From: Blastococcus saxobsidens | GTDB taxonomy: Bacteria > Actinomycetota > Actinomycetes > Mycobacteriales > Geodermatophilaceae | Direction of reading: 5' to 3' | DNA: 64,000 nucleotides | Assembly (NCBI RefSeq): GCF_010682065.1 | Contig: NZ_JAAGWG010000006.1 | Coordinates: forward strand, 1 to 64,000 | Part shown: positions 63,823 through 64,000 of the stretch, piece by piece | Layout of the letters: each line of letters starts with the position of its first letter | Numbering within the stretch: position 1 is the first letter of the stretch | Notes under the pieces: model-generated | What the model was told of the DNA's origin: nothing | Seen by the model: only the letters and a program-made list of their open reading frames with translations | Databases searched by the model: none | Translations under genes and position numbers: made by a program

Positions 63823-64000
63823 GCACGCGGACCCTGGCCGTGGTGAGCGCCGGGCTCGGCGTCCCGTCGTCCACCCGGCTGCTCGCCGACCGGCTGACGG
63901 CGGCGACGGTGGACGCCCTGCGCGAGCGGGGCGTCACCGCCACCGTCGAGGTGGTGGAGCTGCGGCAGCACGCCCGAGACCTGGCCGACAACCTGCTGAC
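63819..64000 (+). CDS. CE1759-type FMN reductase (partial, runs off window)
   Basis: First 60 residues of an NADPH-dependent FMN reductase. TLAVVSAGLGVPSSTRLLAD at the start is the flavodoxin-like phosphate-binding segment of this family. The ATG overlaps the monooxygenase stop (ATGA). It supplies reduced FMN to the luciferase-like enzyme upstream. The 3' end lies outside the window. Confidence 0.82.
   Translation, partial: MSTRTLAVVSAGLGVPSSTRLLADRLTAATVDALRERGVTATVEVVELRQHARDLADNLL

Overview
The window is chromosomal DNA of a very GC-rich actinobacterium. Support comes from the strong GC bias at third codon positions, frequent GTG starts, many 4-base ATGA/GTGA gene overlaps, actinobacterial families (EthA/EthR, LpqI-type GH3, PaaX, CE1758/CE1759 flavin pair, DivIVA-like protein) and an actinobacterial-style c-di-AMP riboswitch. 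A soil- or stone-dwelling Geodermatophilaceae-like organism would fit, but this is inference and the genus cannot be fixed from the sequence alone. I see no rRNA, tRNA, CRISPR array, prophage, transposase or plasmid functions.

Layout. 0-8 kb: envelope, stress and ion functions (alpha/beta hydrolase, lipoprotein, double PAP2 phosphatase, AI-2E permease, STAS protein, 18-cysteine Csp3-like copper protein, CPA1 Na+/H+ antiporter, formate/nitrite channel). 8-15.6 kb: a catabolic island with an intradiol dioxygenase, an MDR oxidoreductase, a citryl-CoA-lyase-like protein, a class III CoA-transferase, an amidohydrolase, an IclR regulator and a pyridoxal kinase. Its substrate is unknown. 15.6-21.7 kb: a redox/signalling block with a cNMP-domain histidine kinase, a fused response regulator/FAD reductase interrupted by a frameshift, a bacterial UBP-type zinc finger and a MEDS-HATPase protein. 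21.9-29 kb: 3-oxoacid CoA-transferase, CynX-type MFS, two PaaX paralogues flanking an epoxide hydrolase, and a deletion scar joining an ABC ATPase start to a flavin monooxygenase tail.

29-37 kb: the protocatechuate branch of the beta-ketoadipate pathway (pcaHGBDC) with a divergent IclR regulator and pobA, then a polyol dehydrogenase. PobA makes protocatechuate, PcaHG opens the ring, and PcaB, PcaC and PcaD carry it to 3-oxoadipate. The CoA-transferase pair at 21.9 kb could supply the next step, but the thiolase is not in the window. 37-50.5 kb: paired acyl-CoA dehydrogenases, a large lipoprotein, an SDR, an HDOD plus GGDEF/EAL operon, proton-translocating transhydrogenase (pntAB), a MEDS-STAS protein and coiled-coil small proteins.

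50.5-64 kb: GH3 lipoprotein, a transglycosylase gene behind a c-di-AMP riboswitch, metallophosphoesterase, methyltransferase, tandem GNAT, a Baeyer-Villiger monooxygenase/SDR operon divergent from an EthR-like repressor across a near-perfect operator, an SMP-30-like protein, a universal stress protein, a DivIVA-like protein and a luciferase-like monooxygenase with its flavin reductase, which runs off the end. Most convergent gene pairs are separated by strong GC-rich hairpins without T-tracts.
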